A DNA stretch of 5,919 nucleotides, from positions 1 to 5,919 of the forward strand of contig CANFNO010000203.1 of assembly GCA_947447845.1 (NCBI GenBank). Reading direction: 5' to 3'. The position numbers and the translations under genes are program-made. How positions within the stretch are numbered: position 1 is the first letter of the stretch; every line of letters starts with the position of its first letter. The notes beneath the pieces were generated by a model. That model was not told where the DNA came from. It worked only from the letters and a program-made list of their open reading frames with translations, and made no database searches. Positions 1-5,919 of this stretch are shown here, one piece after another. Source of the stretch: Burkholderiales bacterium (lineage in GTDB: Bacteria > Pseudomonadota > Gammaproteobacteria > Burkholderiales > Burkholderiaceae).

Positions 1-596
1 CGCTGCGCCAAGGCAAGACAGGCATGCTCCAGATCGGCGGGCCTAAATATGTGGGTCAAGAAGCCTTGCGCAGCCATATGCGAAGCCGGAAAGACTTCCG
101 CTGCAAGCAACATGGCGCGTGCGGTCATCTCGCCGACCGCACCACTCACCAAAGCGGCTTCATGTGCCGCCATGGGAAAGCCAAGGCGCGCAATCGGTGC
201 ACCAAATTTGGAATCGTCTGCGGCCACGCGCACATCACAGGCGCTCGCAATCTCTACGCCAGCCCCCATGCACACGCCCTGTATCTGCGCCACGATGGGC
301 ACATCGCAGGCCAGCATGGCCGCCAATGCACCCCAAACCTCTTCTTCATGGAAACGGCGCAATGTGGACTCTTCAAAGCGGAAGTCCGGGTACTCGGCAA
401 TATCGCCGCCAGCACAAAAGTGTGCTCCGGCACCTCGCAACAATACACAGCGGACTGTGCTATCCGCCTGAATCTCCAGAAAGACCGCTTTCAAATCCCG
501 CCACATAGCGCGCGACATCGCGTTGAGTTTTTCCGGGCTATTGAGTACCACGGTGCTGATGTGGCCCTGGCGCTGGACCGTAATGCCTGCATCCAT
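1..596 (-). CDS. Enoyl-CoA hydratase/isomerase (crotonase) family protein, C-terminus cut by window edge
   Basis: About 198 residues are present; the end lies beyond base 1 (the family is usually near 260). The crotonase fold is clear: an N-terminal strand with NSPEKLNAMS (residues 19-28), the first oxyanion-hole segment HFCAGGDIAEY (59-69) and the second, GVCMGAGVE (107-115), followed by CDVRVAADDSKFG. In classical enoyl-CoA hydratase two glutamates 20 residues apart do the chemistry. Here the first is kept (Glu115) but the second is Ile135 in FGAPIARLG, and the usual PGxGGTQRL stretch is replaced by FPMAAHEAAL. Binding of an acyl-CoA is likely, but plain hydratase activity is doubtful; an isomerase, another crotonase reaction or a specialised hydratase are possible. 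The ATG at 596 is chosen because AGGAG lies six bases upstream, whereas the in-frame ATG at 602 directly abuts that site. Only nine bases separate it from the lgt stop, indicating an operon with lgt. Family is certain, substrate unknown. Confidence 0.88.
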   Translation of the reverse strand, partial: MDAGITVQRQGHISTVVLNSPEKLNAMSRAMWRDLKAVFLEIQADSTVRCVLLRGAGAHFCAGGDIAEYPDFRFEESTLRRFHEEEVWGALAAMLACDVPIVAQIQGVCMGAGVEIASACDVRVAADDSKFGAPIARLGFPMAAHEAALVSGAVGEMTARAMLLAAEVFPASHMAAQGFLTHIFRPADLEHACLALAQ

Positions 597-602
597 CAAC
601 AT

Positions 603-607
603 CTCCT
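603..607 (-). promoter_or_regulatory. Shine-Dalgarno site of the hydratase-like gene, overlapping the lgt stop codon
   Basis: Read on the minus strand the junction is TAGGAG followed by ATGTTG and then ATG. The last two bases of the lgt TAG stop form part of AGGAG. Spacing of six bases favours the ATG at 596 over the one at 602. The arrangement suggests that ribosomes finishing lgt can re-initiate on the downstream gene. Confidence 0.7.
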
Positions 608-1424
608 AGCGCGCCACGCCAGCCCTGTTCCTACCAAAGTAGATCCAGAGCCCGGCACCGCCCAGAATCATCGGTACGCATAGCCATTGCCCCATGCTCA
701 TTCCCAGCGACAGCAGCCCCAGATGGGCATCCGGCTCACGGAAAAATTCGGCAATAAAGCGGAACACGCCATAACCAAACAGAAACGCCGCTGCCACCCG
801 CCCCTGTTGCGGCGCCGTGCGGGCATACCACCACAGCAGCACAAATAGCAACAAGCCTTCCATCAGGAACTGGTAGACCTGTGACGGATGGCGTGGCGCG
901 TCGCCAGCGCCCCGAAAAACCATGCCCCAAGGCAATGAAGGATCAGCCACTCGACCCCAGAGCTCCCCATTGATGAAATTACCCACCCGCCCCGATGCCA
1001 ACCCGGTCGGTACACAAGGTGCGACAAAGTCGGCGACCTGCCAGAACGACCGACCCCGCGAGCGGGCAAACCAGATCATGGATGCCACCACGCCCAACAT
1101 ACCGCCATGAAAACTCATGCCGCCCTGCCAGACAAAGAGCACCTCCAACGGATGGTTGGCGTAATAGCCGGGTTTGTAAAACAAGCAATAGCCTATGCGT
1201 CCGCCCAACACCACACCCATGACGCCCATGAACAGGAAGTCTTCGATGTCTTTGTAAGTCCAAGCCGAGGCGCCCTTCATGGCGGCGTAGGGCTGATGCC
1301 TCAACCGCCTGCTGCCCAAAAACATGAATAGACCAAAGGCCACCAGATAGGTCAGGCCATACCAGTGCACAGCCAATGGACCAATTTGCAAGGCTACGGG
1401 ATCAATTTGTGGATGTATCAACAT
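606..1424 (-). CDS. lgt: Prolipoprotein diacylglyceryl transferase Lgt
   Basis: Lgt transfers the diacylglyceryl group of phosphatidylglycerol to the lipobox cysteine of prolipoproteins in the inner membrane, the first step of lipoprotein maturation. The product is 272 residues from this start, close to the usual 260-290. The hallmarks are all present: N-terminal [20 protein letters not shown] with WYG at 21-23, the [11 protein letters not shown] segment (101-111) with the conserved His106, the family signature [14 protein letters not shown] (145-158) with its key Arg146, and [12 protein letters not shown] (221-232) with the conserved Arg222. Several hydrophobic stretches agree with a seven-helix membrane protein. 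The frame is open further upstream, with in-frame ATGs at 1454 and 1433; I prefer 1424 because relatives typically begin MLIHPQ, but no start has a clear Shine-Dalgarno site. It is followed within nine bases by the hydratase-like gene. Function is firmly established by motif; the exact start is less sure. Confidence 0.96.
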   Translation of the reverse strand: MLIHPQIDPVALQIGPLAVHWYGLTYLVAFGLFMFLGSRRLRHQPYAAMKGASAWTYKDIEDFLFMGVMGVVLGGRIGYCLFYKPGYYANHPLEVLFVWQGGMSFHGGMLGVVASMIWFARSRGRSFWQVADFVAPCVPTGLASGRVGNFINGELWGRVADPSLPWGMVFRGAGDAPRHPSQVYQFLMEGLLLFVLLWWYARTAPQQGRVAAAFLFGYGVFRFIAEFFREPDAHLGLLSLGMSMGQWLCVPMILGGAGLWIYFGRNRAGVAR

Positions 1425-1546
1425 GGGCGACATTGTGCACGGCCCAAATGCCATCGGGTCACGCGTTGGCTTAACGAATCGGCGCCTGAACTTCCAAGGC
1501 TTACCAATAGTGCACGGTGGGCAAAGTCACGTGCGCACCCCATTTG

Positions 1547-1792
1547 CTAACGCTTTTTTCCTTTGCCCAAGGTACCCATGTTTTGCCGGTTCTTGTTGAT
1601 GCGGTCGTTCTTGCGCGCCAACTCGCGTTCCATAGCGCGCTTTGCGCTGTAACCTGAAGCGTCGGCCCAAGCCCACCAGGCCATGGCCAAGGCAAAGGGT
1701 GACAGCACCCATACCCAGGATAGCCCCGCCACTGGGCCAAATTCCATATATTTCATGACCATCAACGCCAGACCCAAGCCTACAAAGTACAT
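1547..1792 (-). CDS. Small Trp-rich membrane protein (TIGR04438-like), function unknown
   Basis: This 81-residue protein has two hydrophobic segments, roughly residues 2-15 (MYFVGLGLALMVMKY) and 22-42, the second holding SWVWVLSPFALAMAWWAW. Five tryptophans (26, 28, 39, 40, 42) fall in that second segment. The remainder, from about residue 50, is strongly basic and ends GKGKKR, so it should lie on the cytoplasmic side. I recognise the pattern as the small Trp-rich protein family, known to me as TIGR04438 from Burkholderiales; this is from memory and no role is known. The ATG at 1792 has GGGAG six bases upstream. A longer frame from a TTG at 1834 is possible but lacks support. The gene is divergent from the cytochrome gene, 94 bases apart, and lies 122 bases upstream of lgt on the same strand. 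I see no terminator in that gap, so read-through into lgt is possible. Confidence 0.82.
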   Translation of the reverse strand: MYFVGLGLALMVMKYMEFGPVAGLSWVWVLSPFALAMAWWAWADASGYSAKRAMERELARKNDRINKNRQNMGTLGKGKKR

Positions 1793-1798
1793 ATGGTG

Positions 1799-1803
1799 CT
1801 CCC
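1799..1803 (-). promoter_or_regulatory. Shine-Dalgarno site deciding the start of the Trp-rich protein
   Basis: On the minus strand GGGAG is followed by six bases and then the ATG at 1792. This supports the 81-residue product beginning MYFVG rather than the longer TTG-initiated frame. Confidence 0.6.
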
Positions 1804-1886
1804 AATAAACCACAAGGCTGGACCGCAAGGTCAAAGGCCATCCCTAAAATGGTGTGGTCTAACTGTAATCCAATCCGGAGTAACCC

Positions 1887-2195
1887 ATGATGCGCTGCGT
1901 AGCCCCAGTATTGCTTGTCGCTTGCATGCTGATGCCCTTGGCGAGCATGGCTGACCAAGCTTTGGCCACCGCAAAAAATTGTCTGGCTTGCCACAACATT
2001 GACCGCAAGGTCGTGGGGCCGGCCTACAAAGACGTAGCGGCCAAATACCGTGGCGACAAGACTGCGTCGGCACGCTTGGTCGCCAAGGTCATGGAGGGCG
2101 GAGGAGGCGTCTGGGGCGTGGTCAAGATGCCATCCAACCCGCAGGTCAGTGAGGCCGAAGCCAAGAAACTGGTGGCCTGGATACTGAGCCAATAG
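1887..2195 (+). CDS. Periplasmic c-type cytochrome, class I, c551/c8-like
   Basis: A 102-residue precursor. Residues 1-22 form a Sec signal peptide: basic Arg3, a hydrophobic core, then ASMA before Asp23, leaving a mature protein near 80 residues, the size of Pseudomonas cytochrome c551. One haem c is bound covalently through Cys32 and Cys35 of CLACH, with His36 as axial ligand. Met81 in VKMPSNP is the expected second ligand. The VGPAYKDVAAKY segment (43-54), GVWG (74-77) and the C-terminal helix ending AWILSQ match the c551 pattern closely. It should carry single electrons between membrane complexes and soluble or membrane terminal reductases or oxidases; the partner cannot be told from the window. 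The ATG at 1887 is six bases after GGAG (1877-1880); an adjacent ATG at 1890 is possible. It is probably a single-gene unit, divergent from the Trp-rich gene and closed by the terminator at 2203. Confidence 0.95.
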   Translation: MMRCVAPVLLVACMLMPLASMADQALATAKNCLACHNIDRKVVGPAYKDVAAKYRGDKTASARLVAKVMEGGGGVWGVVKMPSNPQVSEAEAKKLVAWILSQ

Positions 2196-2202
2196 ACACA
2201 AA

Positions 2203-2224
2203 AAAGCCGCCCTAGGGCGGCTTT
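2203..2224. terminator. Bidirectional rho-independent terminator between the cytochrome gene and acs
   Basis: The 22 bases form a perfect palindrome. GCCGCC pairs with GGCGGC around a CTAG loop, extended by AAA/TTT pairs. Reading plus, the stem runs into TTTCTCATT; reading minus, into TTTTTTGTGT, which is the stronger tail. It begins eight bases after the cytochrome stop and ends 20 bases before the acs stop, so it can serve both convergent genes and limit antisense read-through. Confidence 0.9.
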
Positions 2225-2244
2225 CTCATTGGCGTTCAGCCAGA

Positions 2245-4239
2245 TCAATAGGCTTGGCCCAACTGATCCAGAATCGCCGGATTTTCCAGGGTGGAGGTGT
2301 CCTGGGTAATGGCTTCGTTCTTGGCGATCGAGCGCAGCAGACGGCGCATGATCTTGCCGGAACGGGTCTTGGGCAGGTTCTCGCCAAAGCGGATGTCCTT
2401 GGGCTTGGCGATCGGTCCGATTTCCTTGCCCACGTGGTCACGCAGCAGTTTGGCAATCGCTTTTGCCTCGTCGCCCATCGGCAGTGAGCGCTTCAGCACC
2501 ACGAAGGCGCAGACGGCTTCACCGGTAGTGTCATCAGGACGGCCGACCACTGCGGCCTCGGCCACCAGTTCGGTGTAGCTCACCAGAGCCGATTCGATTT
2601 CCATGGTGCCCATGCGGTGGCCCGACACGTTCAGCACGTCGTCGATGCGACCTGTGATGGTGAAGTAGCCGGTCTTTTCGTCACGGATAGCTCCGTCACC
2701 AGCCAAGTAGTACTTGCCCTTGAAGTCATCTGGGTAGTAGCTCTTCTTGAAGCGCTCAGGGTCACCCCAGATGTTGCGAATCATGGAAGGCCAGGGGCGC
2801 TTGACGACCAGAATACCGCCTTGACCATTGGGAACGTCCTTGCCGGTTTCGTCCACGATGGCTGCCTGGATGCCCGGGAAGGGCAGCGTGCAGCTTCCGG
2901 GAATCATGGGCGTTGCACCGGGCATGGGGGTGATCATGTGACCACCGGTTTCGGTCTGCCAGAAGGTGTCCACGATGGGGCAACGGCTGCCGCCCACGTG
3001 CTTGTAGTACCACTCCCAAGCTGCGGGATTGATGGGCTCGCCCACCGAACCCAGCAGGCGCAGGCTGGACAGGTCGTAGCTCTTGGGATGTACGGAATCC
3101 TTGGCTTCAGCCGCCTTGATCAGCGAGCGGATAGCGGTGGGAGCGGTGTAGAACACGGTGCACTTGTGATCCTGAATCATCTTCCAGAAACGGCCGGCGT
3201 CCGGGTAGGTGGGCACGCCTTCAAACACGATTTCGGTGCCGCCCAGAGCCAGAGGGCCGTAGGTGATGTAGGTGTGACCTGTGACCCAGCCAATGTCAGC
3301 CGTGCACCAGAACACATCGTCTGCCTTCAAATCAAATGTCCACTTGGTGGTCAGCGCTGCGTGCAGCAAGTAGCCGCCGGTGGAATGTTGCACGCCCTTG
3401 GGCTTGCCAGTGGAGCCGGAGGTGTACAGCAGGAACAGGGGATGCTCGGCTTCGACCCACTCTGGCTCGCACAGCAGTGACTGACCGGCAACCACGTCGT
3501 CCATCCAGGTGTCACGGCCTTCGTTCATGGCAATGGCGGAACCGCTGCGCTTGACGACCAGCACGTTCTTGACTGAGTCACAACCGCCCAAAGCCAGTGC
3601 TTCGTCAACGATGGACTTCAAGGGCAACAGTTTGCCGCCACGGACCTGGTGATCGGCAGTGATCACAGCCACGGCGCCAGTATCTTCAATGCGGTCACGC
3701 AGGGACTGGGCGGAGAAACCGCCAAACACCACTGAGTGGGTGGCACCGATTCGGGCGCAAGCCTGCATAGCGGCCACACCGTCGATCGACATGGAGATGT
3801 AGATGACCACGCGGTCACCCTTTTTGACGCCCATGCCGCGCAGGCCGTTAGCGACCTGGCTGACCTTGTCCAGCAGCTCTTTGTAGGTGATCTTGGTGAC
3901 TTCGCCGCCGTCGGCTTCAAAAATGATGGCCGTCTTGTTGCCCAGGCCTTTTTCGACGTTGCGGTCCAGGCAGTTGTAGGAGGCGTTGAGCTTGCCGTCG
4001 GCAAACCACTTGAAGAAAGGCGCGTCGCTTTCGTCCAGAACTTGGGTGAAGGGCTCTTTCCAAGTCAGAAATTCATTTGCCAGACGTCCCCAGTAGCCTT
4101 CGTAATCGGTCTCGGCTTCCTTGCACAGGGCATCGTAGGCGGCCATGCTGGGGATGGCGGCGTTTTTGACGAACTCAGCGCTAGGCAGGTAGGTTGTCAG
4201 GGGGGTTGCAGTGCTTTCGCTTGCGCTCGTTGTAGTCAT
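2245..4239 (-). CDS. acs: Acetyl-CoA synthetase (acetate-CoA ligase, AMP-forming)
   Basis: Converts acetate, ATP and CoA to acetyl-CoA, AMP and pyrophosphate through acetyl-adenylate, in the cytoplasm. The 664 residues compare with about 650 for enterobacterial Acs. Seen in order: the N-terminal ACS domain with [12 protein letters not shown] (49-60), the ATP-binding loop [11 protein letters not shown] (272-282), [10 protein letters not shown] (424-433) with Trp427, which in the family limits the pocket to acetate, then [16 protein letters not shown] (530-545) with hinge Asp533, and [11 protein letters not shown] (623-633), whose Lys629 is the catalytic lysine that protein acetyltransferases modify in related enzymes. 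No key residue is missing. GAGGAG lies nine bases upstream of the ATG. It is divergent from the fumarase gene and convergent with the cytochrome gene, so it appears monocistronic. Trp427 argues against a propionyl-CoA synthetase. Confidence 0.98.
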   Translation of the reverse strand: MTTTSASESTATPLTTYLPSAEFVKNAAIPSMAAYDALCKEAETDYEGYWGRLANEFLTWKEPFTQVLDESDAPFFKWFADGKLNASYNCLDRNVEKGLGNKTAIIFEADGGEVTKITYKELLDKVSQVANGLRGMGVKKGDRVVIYISMSIDGVAAMQACARIGATHSVVFGGFSAQSLRDRIEDTGAVAVITADHQVRGGKLLPLKSIVDEALALGGCDSVKNVLVVKRSGSAIAMNEGRDTWMDDVVAGQSLLCEPEWVEAEHPLFLLYTSGSTGKPKGVQHSTGGYLLHAALTTKWTFDLKADDVFWCTADIGWVTGHTYITYGPLALGGTEIVFEGVPTYPDAGRFWKMIQDHKCTVFYTAPTAIRSLIKAAEAKDSVHPKSYDLSSLRLLGSVGEPINPAAWEWYYKHVGGSRCPIVDTFWQTETGGHMITPMPGATPMIPGSCTLPFPGIQAAIVDETGKDVPNGQGGILVVKRPWPSMIRNIWGDPERFKKSYYPDDFKGKYYLAGDGAIRDEKTGYFTITGRIDDVLNVSGHRMGTMEIESALVSYTELVAEAAVVGRPDDTTGEAVCAFVVLKRSLPMGDEAKAIAKLLRDHVGKEIGPIAKPKDIRFGENLPKTRSGKIMRRLLRSIAKNEAITQDTSTLENPAILDQLGQAY

Positions 4240-4401
4240 CTGGAGTGTCTCCTCGGTTGAATCAAAACTGGGCGGATGTTGGTGCCAAGCACTTACATAT
4301 CACTGACTGATCCGGTGTCCGGCCCTGCTTGTCAGTTGGCCGTGGGACGGATTGGCTAAACTCATGCGATAGATCAACCACCCTCCCCCACCATACCCAT
4401 C
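4240..4401. promoter_or_regulatory. Divergent intergenic control region between acs and the fumarase gene
   Basis: These 162 bases must hold the promoter of acs (minus) and, unless fumarase is read from elsewhere, that of the fumarase gene (plus). I cannot point to a convincing sigma-70 pair on either strand: TTGTCA at 4329-4334 has only a weak TAAACT at 4357-4362, 22 bases on. Short symmetric elements occur, such as TTGAATCAA (4257-4265) and TTGGTGCCAA, but none matches an operator I know with confidence. The region is inferred from gene layout rather than from motifs. Confidence 0.5.
4249..4254 (-). promoter_or_regulatory. Shine-Dalgarno site of acs
   Basis: GAGGAG on the minus strand, nine bases upstream of the acs ATG at 4239. 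It is a strong site that fixes the start giving MTTTSASES. Confidence 0.7.
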
Positions 4402-5919
4402 ATGACCACATCCATCCGCCAGGCTGACCTGATCGAATCTGTTTCCGCTGCACTGCAATACATCAGCTATTACCACCCCGCCGATTACATCGCCCATCTG
4501 GCGCGTGCTTACGAGCGTGAGCAAAGTCCGGCGGCGAAAGACGCAATTGCGCAGATCCTCACCAACAGCAAAATGAGCGCCACGGGTCACCGTCCGATCT
4601 GCCAGGACACCGGCATCGTCAACGTGTTCCTCAAGGTCGGAATGGATGTGCGCTGGGAAGGCTTTACCGGCAGCCTGGATGACGCCATCAACGAAGGCGT
4701 GCGCCAGGGCTACAACCACCCCGACAACACGCTGCGCGCCAGCGTGGTGGCCGACCCCGAGTTCCTGCGCAAGAACACCAAAGACAACACCCCAGCCGTC
4801 ATCTTTACCGAGATCGTACCGGGCAACACCGTGGAAGTCACGGTCGCGGCCAAGGGCGGCGGCTCTGAGAACAAGAGCAAGATGATCATGCTCAACCCCG
4901 GCGACTCGGTGGTCGACTGGGTGCTGAAAACCGTGCCCACCATGGGTGCCGGTTGGTGCCCGCCTGGCATGCTGGGAATCGGCATCGGCGGTACGGCTGA
5001 GAAGGCGGTGCTGATGGCGAAGGAAAGCCTGATGGACGATTTGGACATGTATGAGTTGCAAGCCAAGTCGTCCAGCGGCGCCGCACTGACCCAAACGGAA
5101 CAACTTCGTCTGGAACTGTTTGAAAAGGTAAACGCCCTGGGCATTGGCGCCCAAGGTCTGGGCGGCCTGACCACGGTGCTGGACATCAAAATCAAGATGT
5201 ACCCCACACACGCGGCCAGCAAGCCCGTCGCCATGATCCCCAACTGCGCCGCAACCCGCCACGCCCACTTTGTGATGGATGGTTCCGGCCCGGTGTACCT
5301 GACCCCGCCCAGCCTGGACCTGTGGCCCAACGTCAACTGGACGCCTGACTACGTCAAGAGCAAAAAGGTTGACCTCAACACCCTCACCAAGGAAGAAGTG
5401 GCGAGTTGGAAACCCGGCGACACCCTGCTGCTCAACGGCAAGATGCTGACTGGCAGAGACGCAGCGCATAAGCGCATTCAGGGCATGCTGGCCAAGGGCG
5501 AACCGTTGCCTGTGGACTTCACAAACCGCGTGATTTACTACGTCGGCCCTGTAGACCCGGTGGCTGGCGAAGCCGTCGGACCTGCCGGCCCCACCACTGC
5601 CACCCGCATGGACGGCTTTACCGAAATGATGCTAGCTCAGACCGGCCTGATCTCCATGGTCGGCAAGGCCGAGCGCGGCCCGGTCGCCATCGAAGCCATC
5701 AAGAAACATAAGAGCGCCTATCTGATGGCCGTGGGCGGCGCCGCCTACCTGGTCAGCAAGGCTATCAAGCATGCCAAGGTGGTGGGTTTTGCCGACCTGG
5801 GCATGGAAGCCATCTACGAATTCGACGTGGTCGACATGCCGGTGACAGTGGCCGTGGATGCCGGTGGTACAAGCGCCCACATTACCGGCCCCGAAGAGTG
5901 GAAGAAAAAGATTGCCACC
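4402..5919 (+). CDS. Class I (iron-sulfur) fumarate hydratase, extreme C-terminus cut by window edge
   Basis: Interconverts fumarate and L-malate in the TCA cycle, cytoplasmic. The frame is open for 506 codons to the final base, so only the end and stop are missing; relatives are of about this length. The N-terminal catalytic part holds the [4Fe-4S] ligands Cys67 (RPICQDTG), Cys186 (AGWCPPGMLG) and Cys282 (MIPNCAATRH); Asp69 beside the first is the residue assigned as acid in class I enzymes. The smaller C-terminal part has VGPVDP (381-386), GPAGPTTATRMDGF (393-406) and VDAGGT (485-490), as in the beta half of two-subunit fumarases and tartrate dehydratases; here both halves are one chain. 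Tartrate dehydratase-like activity cannot be excluded. The enzyme class is oxygen-sensitive, unlike the class II FumC type. The start lacks a Shine-Dalgarno site, but no other in-frame ATG lies upstream. Its placement divergent from acs suits organic-acid metabolism. Confidence 0.95.
   Translation, partial: MTTSIRQADLIESVSAALQYISYYHPADYIAHLARAYEREQSPAAKDAIAQILTNSKMSATGHRPICQDTGIVNVFLKVGMDVRWEGFTGSLDDAINEGVRQGYNHPDNTLRASVVADPEFLRKNTKDNTPAVIFTEIVPGNTVEVTVAAKGGGSENKSKMIMLNPGDSVVDWVLKTVPTMGAGWCPPGMLGIGIGGTAEKAVLMAKESLMDDLDMYELQAKSSSGAALTQTEQLRLELFEKVNALGIGAQGLGGLTTVLDIKIKMYPTHAASKPVAMIPNCAATRHAHFVMDGSGPVYLTPPSLDLWPNVNWTPDYVKSKKVDLNTLTKEEVASWKPGDTLLLNGKMLTGRDAAHKRIQGMLAKGEPLPVDFTNRVIYYVGPVDPVAGEAVGPAGPTTATRMDGFTEMMLAQTGLISMVGKAERGPVAIEAIKKHKSAYLMAVGGAAYLVSKAIKHAKVVGFADLGMEAIYEFDVVDMPVTVAVDAGGTSAHITGPEEWKKKIAT

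Noticed and set aside
24..683. A 219-codon plus-strand open frame opposite the hydratase-like gene
   Set aside because: The minus strand encodes a recognisable crotonase here, and the plus-strand product is rich in His, Arg and Cys with no known pattern.
1425..1546. Search for a terminator or promoter between the Trp-rich gene and lgt
   Set aside because: Short palindromes such as GTGCAC and GTGCGCAC occur, but there is no stem followed by a T run and no acceptable promoter pair.
1819..1841. TTGACC on the minus strand as a -35 box for the Trp-rich gene
   Set aside because: The only nearby -10 candidate is 19 bases away and so close to the ATG that the transcript would start downstream of the ribosome binding site.
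1821..2012. The 12-mer GACCGCAAGGTC occurs twice, at 1821-1832 and 2001-2012, and could form a four-pair hairpin with a GCAA loop
   Set aside because: About one repeated 12-mer is expected by chance in a window of this size, the second copy is inside the cytochrome coding sequence (Asp-Arg-Lys-Val), and flanks do not extend the stem.
2617..3480. A 287-codon open frame on the plus strand inside acs
   Set aside because: It lies wholly opposite conserved Acs motifs and has no recognisable domain; it is a shadow of the acs codon pattern.
4364..4377. Possible FNR/Anr-like site ATGCG-ATAG-ATCAA upstream of the fumarase gene
   Set aside because: Only the right half matches the TTGAT-N4-ATCAA pattern; the left half fits at two of five bases.
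4300..5469. A 389-codon open frame on the minus strand opposite the fumarase gene
   Set aside because: It is antisense to a clearly recognisable enzyme, shows no recognisable domain, and is of low-complexity Gly/Val/His/Ala-rich composition typical of the complement of GC-rich coding sequence.

Overview
The window looks like ordinary chromosomal housekeeping DNA from a betaproteobacterium, most likely Burkholderiales and plausibly Comamonadaceae (Rhodoferax/Polaromonas-like). The reasons are the moderately high GC, a class I iron-sulfur fumarase of about 506 residues, a Pseudomonas c551-type cytochrome, and a short Trp-rich protein of a family I recall mainly from this order. The assignment rests on recognition by eye, not on a database search. 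I see no mobile element, phage gene, CRISPR array, tRNA or rRNA.

Left block (1-1792), all on the minus strand and read right to left: a small Trp-rich membrane protein (start 1792), then after a 122-base gap lgt, the prolipoprotein diacylglyceryl transferase (start 1424, stop at 606), then an enoyl-CoA hydratase/isomerase-family gene that leaves the window at base 1. The lgt stop overlaps the ribosome binding site of the hydratase-like gene, so those two are almost certainly co-transcribed and probably translationally coupled.

Middle block (1793-4239): a small periplasmic cytochrome c on the plus strand starts divergently from the Trp-rich gene. It converges on acs, the acetyl-CoA synthetase, which lies on the minus strand. 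A perfect GC-rich palindrome flanked by A and T runs sits between the two stops and should terminate transcription in both directions.

Right block (4240-5919): a 162-base divergent intergenic region separates acs from a class I fumarate hydratase on the plus strand. The fumarase frame is open to the last base of the window, so only its extreme C-terminus and stop are missing.

Metabolically, acs activates acetate to acetyl-CoA and fumarase is a TCA-cycle step, so the divergent pair fits growth on acetate or short organic acids. The cytochrome is an electron carrier in the periplasm. Lgt belongs to lipoprotein maturation and is unrelated to these. The most unusual points are the loss of one of the two catalytic glutamates in the hydratase-like protein, the uncharacterised Trp-rich protein next to the cytochrome, and the lack of a ribosome binding site at the fumarase start. 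I did not find a convincing new biological system here.
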